DNA of 64,000 nt from Deltaproteobacteria bacterium (GTDB lineage Bacteria; Desulfobacterota; Syntrophia; Syntrophales; UBA2210). The stretch spans positions 1 through 64,000 of the forward strand of contig JAFDAI010000004.1 in NCBI GenBank assembly GCA_019313905.1. Direction: 5' to 3'. The notes under the pieces were generated by a model, which was not told the DNA's origin, did not search any database, and saw nothing but the letters and a program-made list of their open reading frames with translations. Position numbers and translations under genes: made by a program. This document shows, piece after piece, positions 17,914 to 27,302 of this stretch (position 1 is the first letter of the stretch; every line of letters begins with the position of its first letter).

Positions 17914-18765
17914 TCATTCCTGATTTTTTGTTGGTGGTTTCCGATTTCTGTCTCTCCTCTGGATCTCATCTACAGGTACCTCCACCTCTTTTCCATCACC
18001 GAGATCCACAACGACCATTTCTTCAAGTATGTTCTGTCTTACTACTTTGCCTTTTCCTTCCGTGGTGGTCACCATCTTTCCACATTTAGGCATATTCTTT
18101 TTTGCCTTCACATAGGTTTCATGCTCAAACGCAAGACAGCACATAAGTCTGCCACAAAGACCGGATATCTTTTCCGGATTGAGCAGCAGATTCTGTTCCT
18201 TGGCCATTTTTATCGACACAAGCGCAAAGTTGTTGAGAAAGCTGGAGCAGCATAGTTCCCTGCCGCACATGCCTATGCCGCCATATATGCGAGCCTCACT
18301 CCTGACCCATATCTGTCTCAGTTCAATCCTTGTCTTGTACTTCTGTACAAGATCTTTTACCAGTTCTCTGAAATCGACCCTGTTTTCCGCGGTGAAGCAA
18401 AACACCAGTTTGCTTTTATCAAATAGAGCTTCAACGTCAACCAGCTTCATGGAAAGATTTCTCGCTTTGACCCTCTCTATACAGAATTTTAATGCCTCTT
18501 CCTCGGTCTTTAGATTCTCTTCATGAACCTCCATGTCCTCATCTGTAGCTCTACGCACAATTTTCTGAAGGTTATGGGGCAATCTGCTGTGCGGGAGGAC
18601 ATAAATGCCGGTTGCAACAACTCCCATCGCCGGGCCTGATTCAGTATTGGCAATAACCCTGTCGCCTTCCTTCAAAGCAACATCGATGGCGTCGAACGAA
18701 TACACCTTTCCCCTGTCTTTAAATCTGATGCCTACAATGCTCAGAGAACTCTGGTTATCTTCCAT
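17914..18765 (-). CDS. ricT: PSP1-domain protein, RicT/YaaT family
   Basis: 283 residues. PSP1 C-terminal domain with a cysteine cluster (GGIGMCGRELCCSSFL, SGLCGRLMCCLAFEHETY). In Bacillus RicT is part of a complex carrying Fe-S clusters that affects RNase Y-dependent RNA processing; the role in deltaproteobacteria is not established. The cysteine arrangement is complete, consistent with Fe-S binding. It lies 4 bases after holB and before metG, the usual setting in this lineage. Confidence 0.88.
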   Translation of the reverse strand: MEDNQSSLSIVGIRFKDRGKVYSFDAIDVALKEGDRVIANTESGPAMGVVATGIYVLPHSRLPHNLQKIVRRATDEDMEVHEENLKTEEEALKFCIERVKARNLSMKLVDVEALFDKSKLVFCFTAENRVDFRELVKDLVQKYKTRIELRQIWVRSEARIYGGIGMCGRELCCSSFLNNFALVSIKMAKEQNLLLNPEKISGLCGRLMCCLAFEHETYVKAKKNMPKCGKMVTTTEGKGKVVRQNILEEMVVVDLGDGKEVEVPVDEIQRRDRNRKPPTKNQE

Positions 18766-18769
18766 AATC

Positions 18770-19753
18770 TTAAACCGGACTAAAGGCCTTTAACCGGAAT
18801 GCCATGGATTCCAACATCAATTGCCTATTGACATTGCGTTCAATGGCACCATGTGTGTTACTTATGGTTTTTATACTCTCCAGGATATCAGCCCCTGCCA
18901 TTCTTTCTGAAAGTTTTTTCGTGGTGTCGGCAACGTCCCGGTGAATCAGCTTGTTGACGTCGTGTGTTTCCCGGTACACCAGCATATCCCTGTACCATCC
19001 CCTTAATATGTCAAGCCTCTGCAGGGTGGAATCCCTATCCTTCCCGAAATTGTCAGCAAGAAAAAGCAGTGACATGGGAACAGCGCGGGCAGTTGAAAGT
19101 ATCTTGATCACATCATTCATAAAGTCAAGAGATGATTTTTTTCTTATTTCCAGCGCCCTGCCGATACTGCCTCCAGCCGACGAGGCAATATCCCGTGCAG
19201 GTTCCTCAGTCATTGACATCCTGTCTGTCAGAAAAGAGTTTATTACCTCCGGCCGCACAGGATTAAATCTTATCTTCTGGCACCGTGATACGATTGTTTG
19301 AGGAAGCTTATGGACACGAGACGTAGTCAATATAAGGACATTGGAAGGTTTCGGTTCTTCAAGAGTCTTCAGGAGGGCATTAGCCGACGCGTCGTTCATC
19401 CTCTCCGCATCTACTATTATAAAAACCCTCTTTCTACCCTCAAATGGCCTGAATTTTATTTGATCCTGCAGAGCTCTGATCGTATCGATCTTTATAAAGA
19501 TACCTTCGGGTTCTATAAAAACAATATCGGGATGATTGTCATGCTCTATCTTCAAACATGAAGGGCACGTGCCACAGGAATCACCATCTTTCTCTCTGCA
19601 ATTCAGGGCTTTTGCAAGGATTTTAGCCGTAGTCCTTTTCCCGATACCTTTTATGCCATGAAAAAGATAAGCATGTGGGACACGACCCCTCTTCATAGTA
19701 CTCTGCAGTACGCTTATCTGCTTGTCCTGACCATAAATATCACTGAACGGCAT
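18770..19753 (-). CDS. holB: DNA polymerase III delta-prime subunit
   Basis: 327 residues. AAA+ clamp-loader subunit with a Walker A-like loop (FHGIKGIGKRTTAK), a four-cysteine zinc module (NCREKDGDSCGTCPSCLK), sensor/SRC motif (TIVSRCQKI) and a C-terminal helical collar domain. It loads the beta sliding clamp with gamma/tau and delta. Its start overlaps the end of tmk by 14 bases, as in many bacteria. Confidence 0.93.
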   Translation of the reverse strand: MPFSDIYGQDKQISVLQSTMKRGRVPHAYLFHGIKGIGKRTTAKILAKALNCREKDGDSCGTCPSCLKIEHDNHPDIVFIEPEGIFIKIDTIRALQDQIKFRPFEGRKRVFIIVDAERMNDASANALLKTLEEPKPSNVLILTTSRVHKLPQTIVSRCQKIRFNPVRPEVINSFLTDRMSMTEEPARDIASSAGGSIGRALEIRKKSSLDFMNDVIKILSTARAVPMSLLFLADNFGKDRDSTLQRLDILRGWYRDMLVYRETHDVNKLIHRDVADTTKKLSERMAGADILESIKTISNTHGAIERNVNRQLMLESMAFRLKAFSPV

Positions 19754-20399
19754 AACCCTGTCTTTCGATTAACCCCTCCAGATGAATACGCACTTCCTGG
19801 TGTACTGTATCAACATCTCTGGAAGCATCTATAATCTTGAATCTATCCGGATTCTCTTCAGCCAGCGCGAGGTATCCGTTTCTGATTGTTTCGTGAAATC
19901 TCAGGTGCTCTTTCTCGAAACGATCCTCAAGTGGAACATTCCCCATCCTGCGCGCGCGGTCTATTACCCTGTCGAGCCCCTTATCGGCGGAAATATCAAA
20001 AAGAAGCGTCATATCGGGAGTCAGAGACCGAGACGCAAAATCGCATATTGCCCGTATGGGTTTTATGTCTTGTTTTCTACCGTAACCCTGATATGCGACA
20101 GTAGCATCGGAAAAACGATCGCACAAGACCACCTCTCCTTTTTCCAGAGAGGGCTCTATAACCTCTTCAACATGCTGAGCCCTGTCCGCCGCAAAGAGCA
20201 ACAATTCCGTCCTGCAGGACAGCACAAGAGACGTCTTGTCAAGCAGGATTTTTCTCAGTTCGGTTCCTACGGGAGTGCCTCCGGGCTCGCCGGTTAATAC
20301 ACAAGGCACGTCTTTTTTTTTCAGATAACCCCCCGCCATCCTGATCTGGGTCGTTTTTCCGGAACCTTCGATTCCCTCAAATGTAATAAATAAACCCAT
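19740..20399 (-). CDS. tmk: Thymidylate kinase
   Basis: 219 residues. Phosphorylates dTMP to dTDP. P-loop FEGIEGSGKTTQ, the DR motif in LCDRFSDATVAYQGYGR, and the LID region (DRARRMGNVPLEDRFE). The ATG at 20399 begins the family sequence MGLFITFEG; the open frame extends to 20516 without homology. It lies just downstream of the ferredoxin gene and overlaps holB. Confidence 0.95.
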   Translation of the reverse strand: MGLFITFEGIEGSGKTTQIRMAGGYLKKKDVPCVLTGEPGGTPVGTELRKILLDKTSLVLSCRTELLLFAADRAQHVEEVIEPSLEKGEVVLCDRFSDATVAYQGYGRKQDIKPIRAICDFASRSLTPDMTLLFDISADKGLDRVIDRARRMGNVPLEDRFEKEHLRFHETIRNGYLALAEENPDRFKIIDASRDVDTVHQEVRIHLEGLIERQGYAVQ

Positions 20400-20446
20400 T
20401 TCATCCGGCCTCACAAAAAAAGGGATAAAAGAAAAAGCCAGCGCGG

Positions 20447-20641
<195 letters not shown>

Positions 20642-20662
20642 TTACCCTCCAAAAAATATTTA

Positions 20663-20678
20663 TCCCGATTTATCGGGA
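20663..20678. repeat. Short palindrome TCCCGATTTATCGGGA
   Basis: A 7-bp stem with a TT centre between the ferredoxin and the upstream lipoprotein gene. Related short palindromes occur in repeat B1 (TCCCGACATGTCGGGA) and copy A3 (CCCGTTTATCGGG). Confidence 0.5.
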
Positions 20679-20756
20679 CTAAACTGCCACAACCTCAACG
20701 ACCCCGGAAATTCTTTCTCCGAGATATTTTCCGATATTCTTATTTAGGATGGTCTC

Positions 20757-21350
20757 CTAATGAGGCATATGAGAGATCATCTCCTCTGCAACTTCTTTTG
20801 CAAGATCAGCCAAATCCGGCTTGAACCACTTATAGCTCTTTGTATCGTGGTGTTTTGCCCTCCACATAATCTTTCCCGTCTGCGCCTCTATCAGATCCAT
20901 GCTGAAGCCAACCTTGGCGAGTTTATCATCTCCCCGTGTTGTATAATTCCAGAAATCCACATCCACAACAAGGAGAGCATCAGCATTGCATGTTTTACCT
21001 ATATATCTGCTCATATCAGGATCGGAAAAGTTTACCTTTTTCAACTTTGCAAGATAGTCTGCCGCTGTATGTTTCAGGTTATCGTTGTTCTGCATCAGTT
21101 TCGTCATATTCCCCGGTGAAATAACGCCGGAGAAACACCCTCGTTCAGAAACTGCACCCGCAATGAGATTGTCGGCTATGTTTCCCACCTCTGTATAGGC
21201 GCCTGTATTAACCGGAAACACGCATATCTTTTCAGGATGAAAATCCCCAATGCCCGGAGCAACCTGAGAGAAGCGCAACCCCCCACAGGCTGAAATCATT
21301 GCAAAAAGCAAAGCGAAAAGGAGCGTCCTTTTTAATAATCTCATATACAT
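20757..21350 (-). CDS. Predicted lipoprotein of unknown function
   Basis: About 197 residues. A hydrophobic signal ends in a lipobox-like MISACGG (Cys about 22). The mature part reads like the GNA1162/CsgG-type small lipoproteins that set up a nucleotide-free alpha/beta domain (KICVFPVNTGAYTEVG, ADALLVVDVDFWNYT, MDLIEAQTGKIMWRAKH), but no specific family is certain. The ATG at 21350 has GAGAG upstream. It follows the ispH-ubiA fusion gene by 23 bases and is probably co-transcribed with it. Confidence 0.65.
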   Translation of the reverse strand: MYMRLLKRTLLFALLFAMISACGGLRFSQVAPGIGDFHPEKICVFPVNTGAYTEVGNIADNLIAGAVSERGCFSGVISPGNMTKLMQNNDNLKHTAADYLAKLKKVNFSDPDMSRYIGKTCNADALLVVDVDFWNYTTRGDDKLAKVGFSMDLIEAQTGKIMWRAKHHDTKSYKWFKPDLADLAKEVAEEMISHMPH

Positions 21351-21373
21351 TGAAGATCTCTCTTTCAAAGGTC

Positions 21374-23092
21374 TCACTGTATTTTTGTTACAACAAACCA
21401 CAGACAAGCACTCAATCCGGCAATTACATAGTTCATTCCTAGTAACCCCTCAAGTGTCATCCGGGAAAACCAAATTTTCCTATCACAAAGTTTCAGACAA
21501 ATCCATATATAAAACACCGGCACCAGCAATATTAAACTCAATGAGGGAGTGCATCCCGCATACATTGCAGCAACAAGCACAATGCCTGCAAAAATTGATA
21601 TGCCCTTCAACAGGGTCCGGGCATGTGTTTTCCCCATAACAACGGGTATTGTCTCCCGACCGAGCAGGCGGTCACTCTGAACATCAATCGTATCTGAAAG
21701 CACGGATTTCGAGAAAACAAGAACAAACACAAACAGAAACGCCACCACCATACCGCAGGTTATCTCCAGATTAACGCTCATCTGGGGAACAACAGCAGTC
21801 ACGACAGCCCATGCCATAGCAGTAAAAACATTTTTGGAAGCGGGCACATCTTCCAGCCTTCTTCCTCCTACACTGACGTTATAGAGCAAACCGGAGAGCG
21901 AAACAAGTCCGACCAGAATAAAAGGCGCCGGACCTGCCACAAAGGAAAGCACGGATGCAAGCACAAGAGAGATCATGGCAACGGTTATGTAGATGCCTCT
22001 GTATTTTATATAGGATTCTTCCCTGAAGCTTCCCCTTATCCTTCCAAAACTTCTGCTCTGCAGCCTGTTTATAGTATGTATGGCATATACACATAAAGAG
22101 GCGATCAGGATATTCGACAATCCCACACTGAGCCCCTGAAGCAACATGCTGACGAATGAGAGGCATCCGGCGCCAATGGCGGAAGCAATATCTGTTCTGA
22201 CTAAAAATATCCAGAGATTGTAAAAACCTCTCAGCTTCCCCGGCGCCTTTCCTTTTTGACTGTGGATAAGGTAATCTATCACGCTTTCAGTTATCCAGTT
22301 GGGCGTGGATGCCCCCGCAGAGACACCAATGTTTTTACATTTACTGAGGTCTGCATCTTTAAGTTCTTCAGCAGTCTCAATATGAAAGGTTAATGTTCCA
22401 TGGTCTCTGGCTATCATGGCAAGCCTTTGCGTATTCGCGCTGTTTTTCCCCCCCACGATTATGATTCCGTCCATTTCAGAGGCCAGCTCTTTGATCTCAG
22501 CCTGTCTGTTCTCAGTCGAATCACATATGGTGTTAAAGATTACGGCTCTTGGAAATTTTCGTGTAATTTCTTTTGTTATTTTCCTGTATTTCACAGCATC
22601 CTGCGTGGTTTGAGCAACGATGCATACTTTGTCGTATGGGGGAAGATCGTTGACATCCTTTTTATCATTAATAACAATTCCATTATCTGAAGAATATCCC
22701 AGGAGACTTGCGACCTCGGGATGCTCTTTGTCTCCAGCTATGATAATTGTATAACCAAGCGCGGCATGCTTTTTGATTATAGCCTGGACGCTTGCAACCC
22801 TGGGACATGTGGCGTCTACAATTTTTACTCCCCTTTCCCTGATTTCTTTCTTTTCCCGGGGCGATATTCCATGAGCCCTGATAACAACGATCCCATCCTG
22901 AATCTCATCAATACTATCCACAGGAATAACACCTCGTTTTCTGAGAAGTTCGATTGTTTGAGGATTGTGTATAAGTGGACCGTATGTATACACCTTTTTA
23001 TCCCCTTTATTGCGGGCTATCTCAAGGACCATATCGACTGCTCTCTTCACACCCATGCAGAAGCCTGCTGTCTCGGCAAGTTTAATTCCCAT
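21374..23092 (-). CDS. ispH: Fusion of IspH (HMBPP reductase) with a UbiA-like prenyltransferase membrane domain
   Basis: 572 residues in one uninterrupted frame. Residues 1 to about 282 form a complete IspH: cluster cysteines at 12 (TAGFCMGVK), 96 (DATCPRV) and 189 (NTICDSTENRQ), with RAHG and KEHPEV histidines. IspH makes IPP and DMAPP in the last step of the MEP pathway. Residues about 290-572 hold some eight hydrophobic segments like UbiA enzymes; the second Asp motif is present (DTIDVQSD, 466-473), while the first (NDxxD) is degraded to NRLQS around 341. The fused half may bind prenyl diphosphates or may have lost catalysis. It sits with tlyA, dxs and ispA, consistent with isoprenoid metabolism. 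Confidence 0.88.
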   Translation of the reverse strand: MGIKLAETAGFCMGVKRAVDMVLEIARNKGDKKVYTYGPLIHNPQTIELLRKRGVIPVDSIDEIQDGIVVIRAHGISPREKKEIRERGVKIVDATCPRVASVQAIIKKHAALGYTIIIAGDKEHPEVASLLGYSSDNGIVINDKKDVNDLPPYDKVCIVAQTTQDAVKYRKITKEITRKFPRAVIFNTICDSTENRQAEIKELASEMDGIIIVGGKNSANTQRLAMIARDHGTLTFHIETAEELKDADLSKCKNIGVSAGASTPNWITESVIDYLIHSQKGKAPGKLRGFYNLWIFLVRTDIASAIGAGCLSFVSMLLQGLSVGLSNILIASLCVYAIHTINRLQSRSFGRIRGSFREESYIKYRGIYITVAMISLVLASVLSFVAGPAPFILVGLVSLSGLLYNVSVGGRRLEDVPASKNVFTAMAWAVVTAVVPQMSVNLEITCGMVVAFLFVFVLVFSKSVLSDTIDVQSDRLLGRETIPVVMGKTHARTLLKGISIFAGIVLVAAMYAGCTPSLSLILLVPVFYIWICLKLCDRKIWFSRMTLEGLLGMNYVIAGLSACLWFVVTKIQ

Positions 23093-23106
23093 AGTTCATT
23101 TCCGTG

Positions 23107-23859
23107 TTAATTTCCGGTATGTTTTCTGGCGTACAGAAAAAATTCCCTGTTTCCGGCCGGACCGGTAATCGGTGACTCGCATGTGCCCACCGTTTCGAAA
23201 CCCAGTTCCTCTGAAAATTTTACAATTTCTTCAACAACTTTTCTCTGCACCCTGGAATCCCTTATAACCCCCCTGCCCACTTCGCCTCTGCCTGCCTCAA
23301 ACTGTGGTTTAATCAAAGCAAGGATGGCGGCATTTTTACCTGTGAGTTTAAATGCGACGGGCAACACCAGCTTCAGGGAAATAAAGGAGACATCTATGAC
23401 GGCGATGTCTATTTTGTCCTCTATCTCCTCACCTGAGAAATATCTGATATTGGTCTTCTCAAAAAGTATTACTCTACTGTCTGTTCTGAGTTTCCAGTCG
23501 AACTGGCCATACCCCACATCTATCGCGTATACCTTTTTTGCCCCTTCCTGAAGGAGGCAATCGGTAAATCCACCAGTGGAGGCGCCTATATCCATGGCCA
23601 CAACATTTTTCACGTCAACATCAAAGGACAGCAATGCCCCTTTGAGCTTCAATCCTCCTCTGCTGACATAGGGATTTCCTCCGCCCTTTATTCTTATCCC
23701 GGCATCATGGCGTACAAGGGTCCCCGCCTTGTCGATTCTTTCCTCTCCCACCACAACCAGGCCTGACATTATAAGGGCTTTGGCTTTCTCGCGAGTCATC
23801 GCAATGCCCCTGTCAACCAGGAGTCTGTCCAATCTGATCTTAGGATTTTTAGTCTTCAT
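23107..23859 (-). CDS. tlyA: TlyA family rRNA (cytidine-2'-O)-methyltransferase
   Basis: 250 residues. N-terminal S4 RNA-binding domain (RLDRLLVDRGIAMTREKAK) and an FtsJ-like methyltransferase with the SAM loop AMDIGASTGGFTDCLL. TlyA proteins 2'-O-methylate 16S and sometimes 23S rRNA; they were once called hemolysins. The start at 23859 follows the family N-terminus. An 18-residue upstream extension in the same frame comes from repeat B2 and is probably not translated. Fifteen bases separate it from ispH. Confidence 0.92.
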   Translation of the reverse strand: MKTKNPKIRLDRLLVDRGIAMTREKAKALIMSGLVVVGEERIDKAGTLVRHDAGIRIKGGGNPYVSRGGLKLKGALLSFDVDVKNVVAMDIGASTGGFTDCLLQEGAKKVYAIDVGYGQFDWKLRTDSRVILFEKTNIRYFSGEEIEDKIDIAVIDVSFISLKLVLPVAFKLTGKNAAILALIKPQFEAGRGEVGRGVIRDSRVQRKVVEEIVKFSEELGFETVGTCESPITGPAGNREFFLYARKHTGN

Positions 23860-23868
23860 GTGATTCAG

Positions 23869-24068
23869 ATTTGATGCATTCGTAAAAAGTCTTTTCGTAG
23901 CGAATCCAAGCATTTTGGGAAAAAGATGCTGGTGGTAACCGGTGTTAAGAAAATCTAATTGTTTGATCCCGCGAATGCGGGAGAGTTTTAGATTTTTAGC
24001 CGGGCAATAACAGCATCCCCAAAATGGTTCTGAGCGAAGAAAACTGACTTTTTACGAGTCTGTCAGAT
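23869..24068. repeat. GTAAAAAGTC-family palindromic repeat, copy B2 (about 200-base cruciform)
   Basis: Termini TTTGATGCATTCGTAAAAAG and its inverse-like GACTTTTTACGAGTCTGTCAG. Inside them are nested inverted pairs: CATTTTGGG with CCCCAAAATG, GATGCTG with CAGCATC, AAAATCTAA with TTAGATTTTT, and a central CCCGC/GCGGG hairpin. Nearly the whole element can fold on itself. It fills the space between tlyA and dxs. Confidence 0.75.
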
Positions 24069-24108
24069 TTAATGGGACAAAGAAGCGAAAGAAAAAGAGA
24101 TATACCGA

Positions 24109-25995
24109 TCAGGATTCCACAATCTTCCGGACGGCATTTGCTATGCCCTCTGCGTCAATGCCATGTTTTTTCCTCAACTGGGCCTGTGTAGCGTGTTCCA
24201 CAAATTCGTCCCCGATGCCGAGTCTCTTTACAGTGACCCCGGAGATTCCCGTCTCTGCAAACAATTCAAGAACCGCGCTGCCGAATCCACCCATAAGGAC
24301 ATTTTCTTCCACTGTGATGATCTTTTTGAACGAAGATGCCAGCTCGCATAAGAGAGTTTTGTCGAGGGGTTTTACAAAGCGGCTGTTGACAACGGTTACC
24401 TGGATATTTTCATCCGCAAGTCTTCGGGCAGCTTCAAGGGAAGGATATACTGTGGAGCCTATGGCTATTACAGCCACATCTTTACCCTCGCGGACGATCT
24501 GGGCCTTTCCTATCTCAATACTCTCCGCTGCCTGATCAAGAGGAACGCCCACTCCGCTGCCACGTGGGTATCTTATTGAAGCGGGCCCTCCGCACCCCAC
24601 GGCCGTTCTGAGCATACGCCGGAGTTCATTCTCGTCCTTCGGGGCCATAACAACGATATTCGGAATGGTTCGGAGGTAAGAATAATCAAAAAGTCCATGG
24701 TGAGTGGCCCCATCGTCTCCAACTATTCCCCCCCTGTCAAGAGCGAAAACAACAGGCAGATTTTGAAGGCAAACGTCATGGAGCACCTGATCATAGGCCC
24801 TCTGCAAAAAAGTAGAATATATGGCAACAACGGGTATAAACCCCTCTGTGGCCAGACCCGCGGCAAATGTAACACCATGTTGCTCGGCGATGCCGACATC
24901 ATAGAACCTTTCAGGGATCTCTCTTGAGAACTGGTCAAGGCCGGTCCCATCCGTCATGGCCGCTGTTATCGCGACAATTGCATGGTTTTCGCGCGCCAGT
25001 TGCACCATTGTGCGGCCGAACACCTCCATGTAAGAGGGTATGGAATTATCTGCGGCGACAGTTTTCCCGGTGGCGATATCAAAAGGTCCTACGCCATGGA
25101 ATCTGGACGGTTCCTCTTCGGCAAAGCTGTAACCCTTTCCCTTTTTGGTAATGATATGGACCAGGACGGGTCTTTCCATGGCCTTAACATTCCGGAGATT
25201 TTTTATCAGGTGATCCAGCCTGTGCCCTTCAAGGGGCCCGATATATTTGAATCCCAACTCTTCAAACAACATGCCCGGAACGATAAAGGCCTTCAACGAT
25301 TCTTCAGTCTGTCTTGCGAATTTGATTACATGTTCTCCTACACCGGGCACGGTCTTCAGAAAATCACGGATTTTCGCCCTCAGTTTCGTAATCTGCTGGC
25401 CCGCCATAATGCGATTCAGATACGATGACATGGCGCCCACGTTGGGCGAGATAGACATCTCATTATCATTCAGTATAACGATCAGATTCCTCTTCCTTTC
25501 CCCAGACCAATTGAGTCCCTCAAATGCCATTCCGGCGGTCATGGAGCCATCTCCAATGATCGCGATTACCTTGAAATCACCGTTTTCAAGACACCCTGCC
25601 TCGGCAATACCGGAAGCAGCGGATATGGAGGTGCTGCTGTGCCCCACGCCAAAGGTGTCATAAACACTTTCTCCCCTCTTGGGGAAACCACTTATGCCGC
25701 CCATCTTTCTAAGTGTATGAAAATCATCTCTCCTGCCAGTAATGATTTTGTGGGCATATGCCTGATGTCCCACATCCCAGACGACCTTGTCCCCTGGTGT
25801 ATCAAACACGTAGTGGATGGCAAGAGTGAGCTCTACCGCCCCCAGAGATGGCGCAAGGTGGCCACCGTTTCTGGAAACCACTTCCAGTATCGACTCCCGG
25901 ATTTCTCCGGCAAGAATATTCAATTCTTCAATACTCAGACACCTGATATCTTCAGGGCTGTTTATGCCCTCCAATATGCCATTCTTCTGATCCAT
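24109..25995 (-). CDS. dxs: 1-deoxy-D-xylulose-5-phosphate synthase
   Basis: 628 residues. First enzyme of the MEP pathway: condenses pyruvate with glyceraldehyde 3-phosphate using thiamine diphosphate. TPP-binding motif GDGSMTAGMAFEGLN with the metal-binding NDNEMSIS, transketolase pyrimidine domain (DVGIAEQHGVTFAAGLA) and C-terminal domain. The ATG at 25995 has GGAGAAGG upstream; a TTG immediately before it is a second option. It belongs to an isoprenoid run with ispA, although 180 bases and a half-repeat separate the two. Confidence 0.97.
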   Translation of the reverse strand: MDQKNGILEGINSPEDIRCLSIEELNILAGEIRESILEVVSRNGGHLAPSLGAVELTLAIHYVFDTPGDKVVWDVGHQAYAHKIITGRRDDFHTLRKMGGISGFPKRGESVYDTFGVGHSSTSISAASGIAEAGCLENGDFKVIAIIGDGSMTAGMAFEGLNWSGERKRNLIVILNDNEMSISPNVGAMSSYLNRIMAGQQITKLRAKIRDFLKTVPGVGEHVIKFARQTEESLKAFIVPGMLFEELGFKYIGPLEGHRLDHLIKNLRNVKAMERPVLVHIITKKGKGYSFAEEEPSRFHGVGPFDIATGKTVAADNSIPSYMEVFGRTMVQLARENHAIVAITAAMTDGTGLDQFSREIPERFYDVGIAEQHGVTFAAGLATEGFIPVVAIYSTFLQRAYDQVLHDVCLQNLPVVFALDRGGIVGDDGATHHGLFDYSYLRTIPNIVVMAPKDENELRRMLRTAVGCGGPASIRYPRGSGVGVPLDQAAESIEIGKAQIVREGKDVAVIAIGSTVYPSLEAARRLADENIQVTVVNSRFVKPLDKTLLCELASSFKKIITVEENVLMGGFGSAVLELFAETGISGVTVKRLGIGDEFVEHATQAQLRKKHGIDAEGIANAVRKIVES

Positions 25996-26120
25996 CAAAA
26001 CCTTCTCCAGCTCTTTAAAAAATGGAGCTGATCCGCGCTTAAATCCTCGCGCTTATTTACTTGATCTCAACTTTGTGTATATCCTGTTGTCCTGTCAAAG
26101 TCTTTTCCAAACAAAACGTG

Positions 26121-26196
26121 ACAAACTCGTAAAAAGTCTTCTCGGAGCGCATTAAACTTGATGTACCCATCAAACTTATGATTTTCGCTCAGCGAT
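26121..26196. repeat. GTAAAAAGTC-family repeat, partial copy B5
   Basis: ACAAACTCGTAAAAAGTCTT followed by CTCGGAGCG matches the left arm of copy B2 (TCGTAAAAAGTCTTTTCGTAGCG). An imperfect palindrome (GGAGCGCAT..TTGATG TACC CATCAA..CGCTC) follows and runs into the last codons of ispA. No right-hand GACTTTTTACGA arm is seen. Confidence 0.55.
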
Positions 26197-27078
26197 AAAC
26201 CTCGCTATCATTCTCAGGGGTTCGGCCTTTTCATCAAAACGGCTTATGTCTGACAGCGCATCTTCCACAAGCTTTCGTGTTTTCTCTTTGGATTCTTTAA
26301 GGCCGATCAGCGCGGGATAGGTCGCTTTTTTGCTTCCCTCATCACTGCCCGTGTCTTTTCCCAGGATTTCCCTGCAGCTTTCAATATCCAGTATGTCGTC
26401 GGCTATTTGAAAGGCAAGTCCCGTCTTTCTCCCATATTCCGAAAGGGCGTTCATGTCATCTTCGCTGGCGCTGGCTACTATTGCGCCCGCCCGGATGGAA
26501 ACCGTTATAAGCGCCTGCGTCTTGTGGGTGTGTATGTAGTTCACCCTTTCCATATCCACTTCTTTACCTTCTGCCCTGAGATCCGCCATCTGGCCACCTA
26601 TCATGCCCTGAAATCCCGCCGTTGTCGAAATCTCATGAATTATGGACAGACTCTTTTCAGGGGATATCCCCGGGGTTCTCCCGGACAGAAGGCAAAAGGC
26701 CTCTGTGAGAAGGGCATCTCCCGCCAGGACTGCCACACCCTCACCGAATGCCTTATGATTCGAAGGTTTTCCCCTTCTGTAGTCATCGTCATCCATCGAC
26801 GGCAGGTCGTCATGTATCAGAGAATAGGTATGGATCATCTCAATGGCGCATGCGACAGGCAGCACTGTATTCGCGCTGCCGCCAACCGTTTCCGCGGAAG
26901 CCATACACAGTACAGGTCTTATTCTCTTTCCACCGGCAAACAGAGTATATCTCATGGATTCGGAGATTTCAGAAGAAAAGCCGTCTCTTTTCGGAAGGTA
27001 TTCCTCAAGAGCCCTGTCAACAATTTTCTTTTTTGTCTCAAGATATTCTTCAAGCAACATCTTCCGGTTTTCCACCAT
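26176..27078 (-). CDS. ispA: Polyprenyl (farnesyl/geranylgeranyl) diphosphate synthase
   Basis: 300 residues. Trans-prenyl elongase with the first Asp-rich motif DDLPSMDDDDYRRG (bacterial type with two inserted residues) and the second DDILD. KRIRPVL binds the IPP phosphate. It makes C15 and possibly C20 chains from IPP and DMAPP; chain length is not decided by what is visible. The ATG at 27078 has GAGGGA upstream and lies inside the xseB coding region (29-base overlap). The upstream TTG at 27090 is less likely. Confidence 0.94.
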   Translation of the reverse strand: MVENRKMLLEEYLETKKKIVDRALEEYLPKRDGFSSEISESMRYTLFAGGKRIRPVLCMASAETVGGSANTVLPVACAIEMIHTYSLIHDDLPSMDDDDYRRGKPSNHKAFGEGVAVLAGDALLTEAFCLLSGRTPGISPEKSLSIIHEISTTAGFQGMIGGQMADLRAEGKEVDMERVNYIHTHKTQALITVSIRAGAIVASASEDDMNALSEYGRKTGLAFQIADDILDIESCREILGKDTGSDEGSKKATYPALIGLKESKEKTRKLVEDALSDISRFDEKAEPLRMIARFIAERKS

Positions 27079-27298
27079 CTTTTCCCTCAAACGGCCTGAT
27101 ATTTAATGCGTCTTCCTCTTTGAGAAGGATATTGACTTTTCTCTCCGCCTCATCCAGCTTGTCAGCGCAAAAACGGGAGAGTTTGATTCCCTCTTCAAAA
27201 GCCTTTAATGATTCTTCGAGGGACATATTTCCTTCTTCCATCTTTTTTACAATTTCTTCCAGCTCTTCCAGGGCTTTTTCAAATTTTTTCTCTGCCAT
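27050..27298 (-). CDS. xseB: Exodeoxyribonuclease VII small subunit
   Basis: 82 residues. Typical XseB helical hairpin: FEKALEELEEIVKKMEEGNM followed by SLEESLKAFEEGIKL. Several copies bind the large subunit to form exonuclease VII. It starts 4 bases after xseA and overlaps ispA, the classic xseA-xseB-ispA order. Confidence 0.95.
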   Translation of the reverse strand: MAEKKFEKALEELEEIVKKMEEGNMSLEESLKAFEEGIKLSRFCADKLDEAERKVNILLKEEDALNIRPFEGKDGGKPEDVA

Positions 27299-27302
27299 TG
27301 TC

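Noticed and set aside
23860-23913. 18-residue extension of TlyA
   Set aside because: It is encoded by repeat B2 and does not match the S4-domain start of the family.
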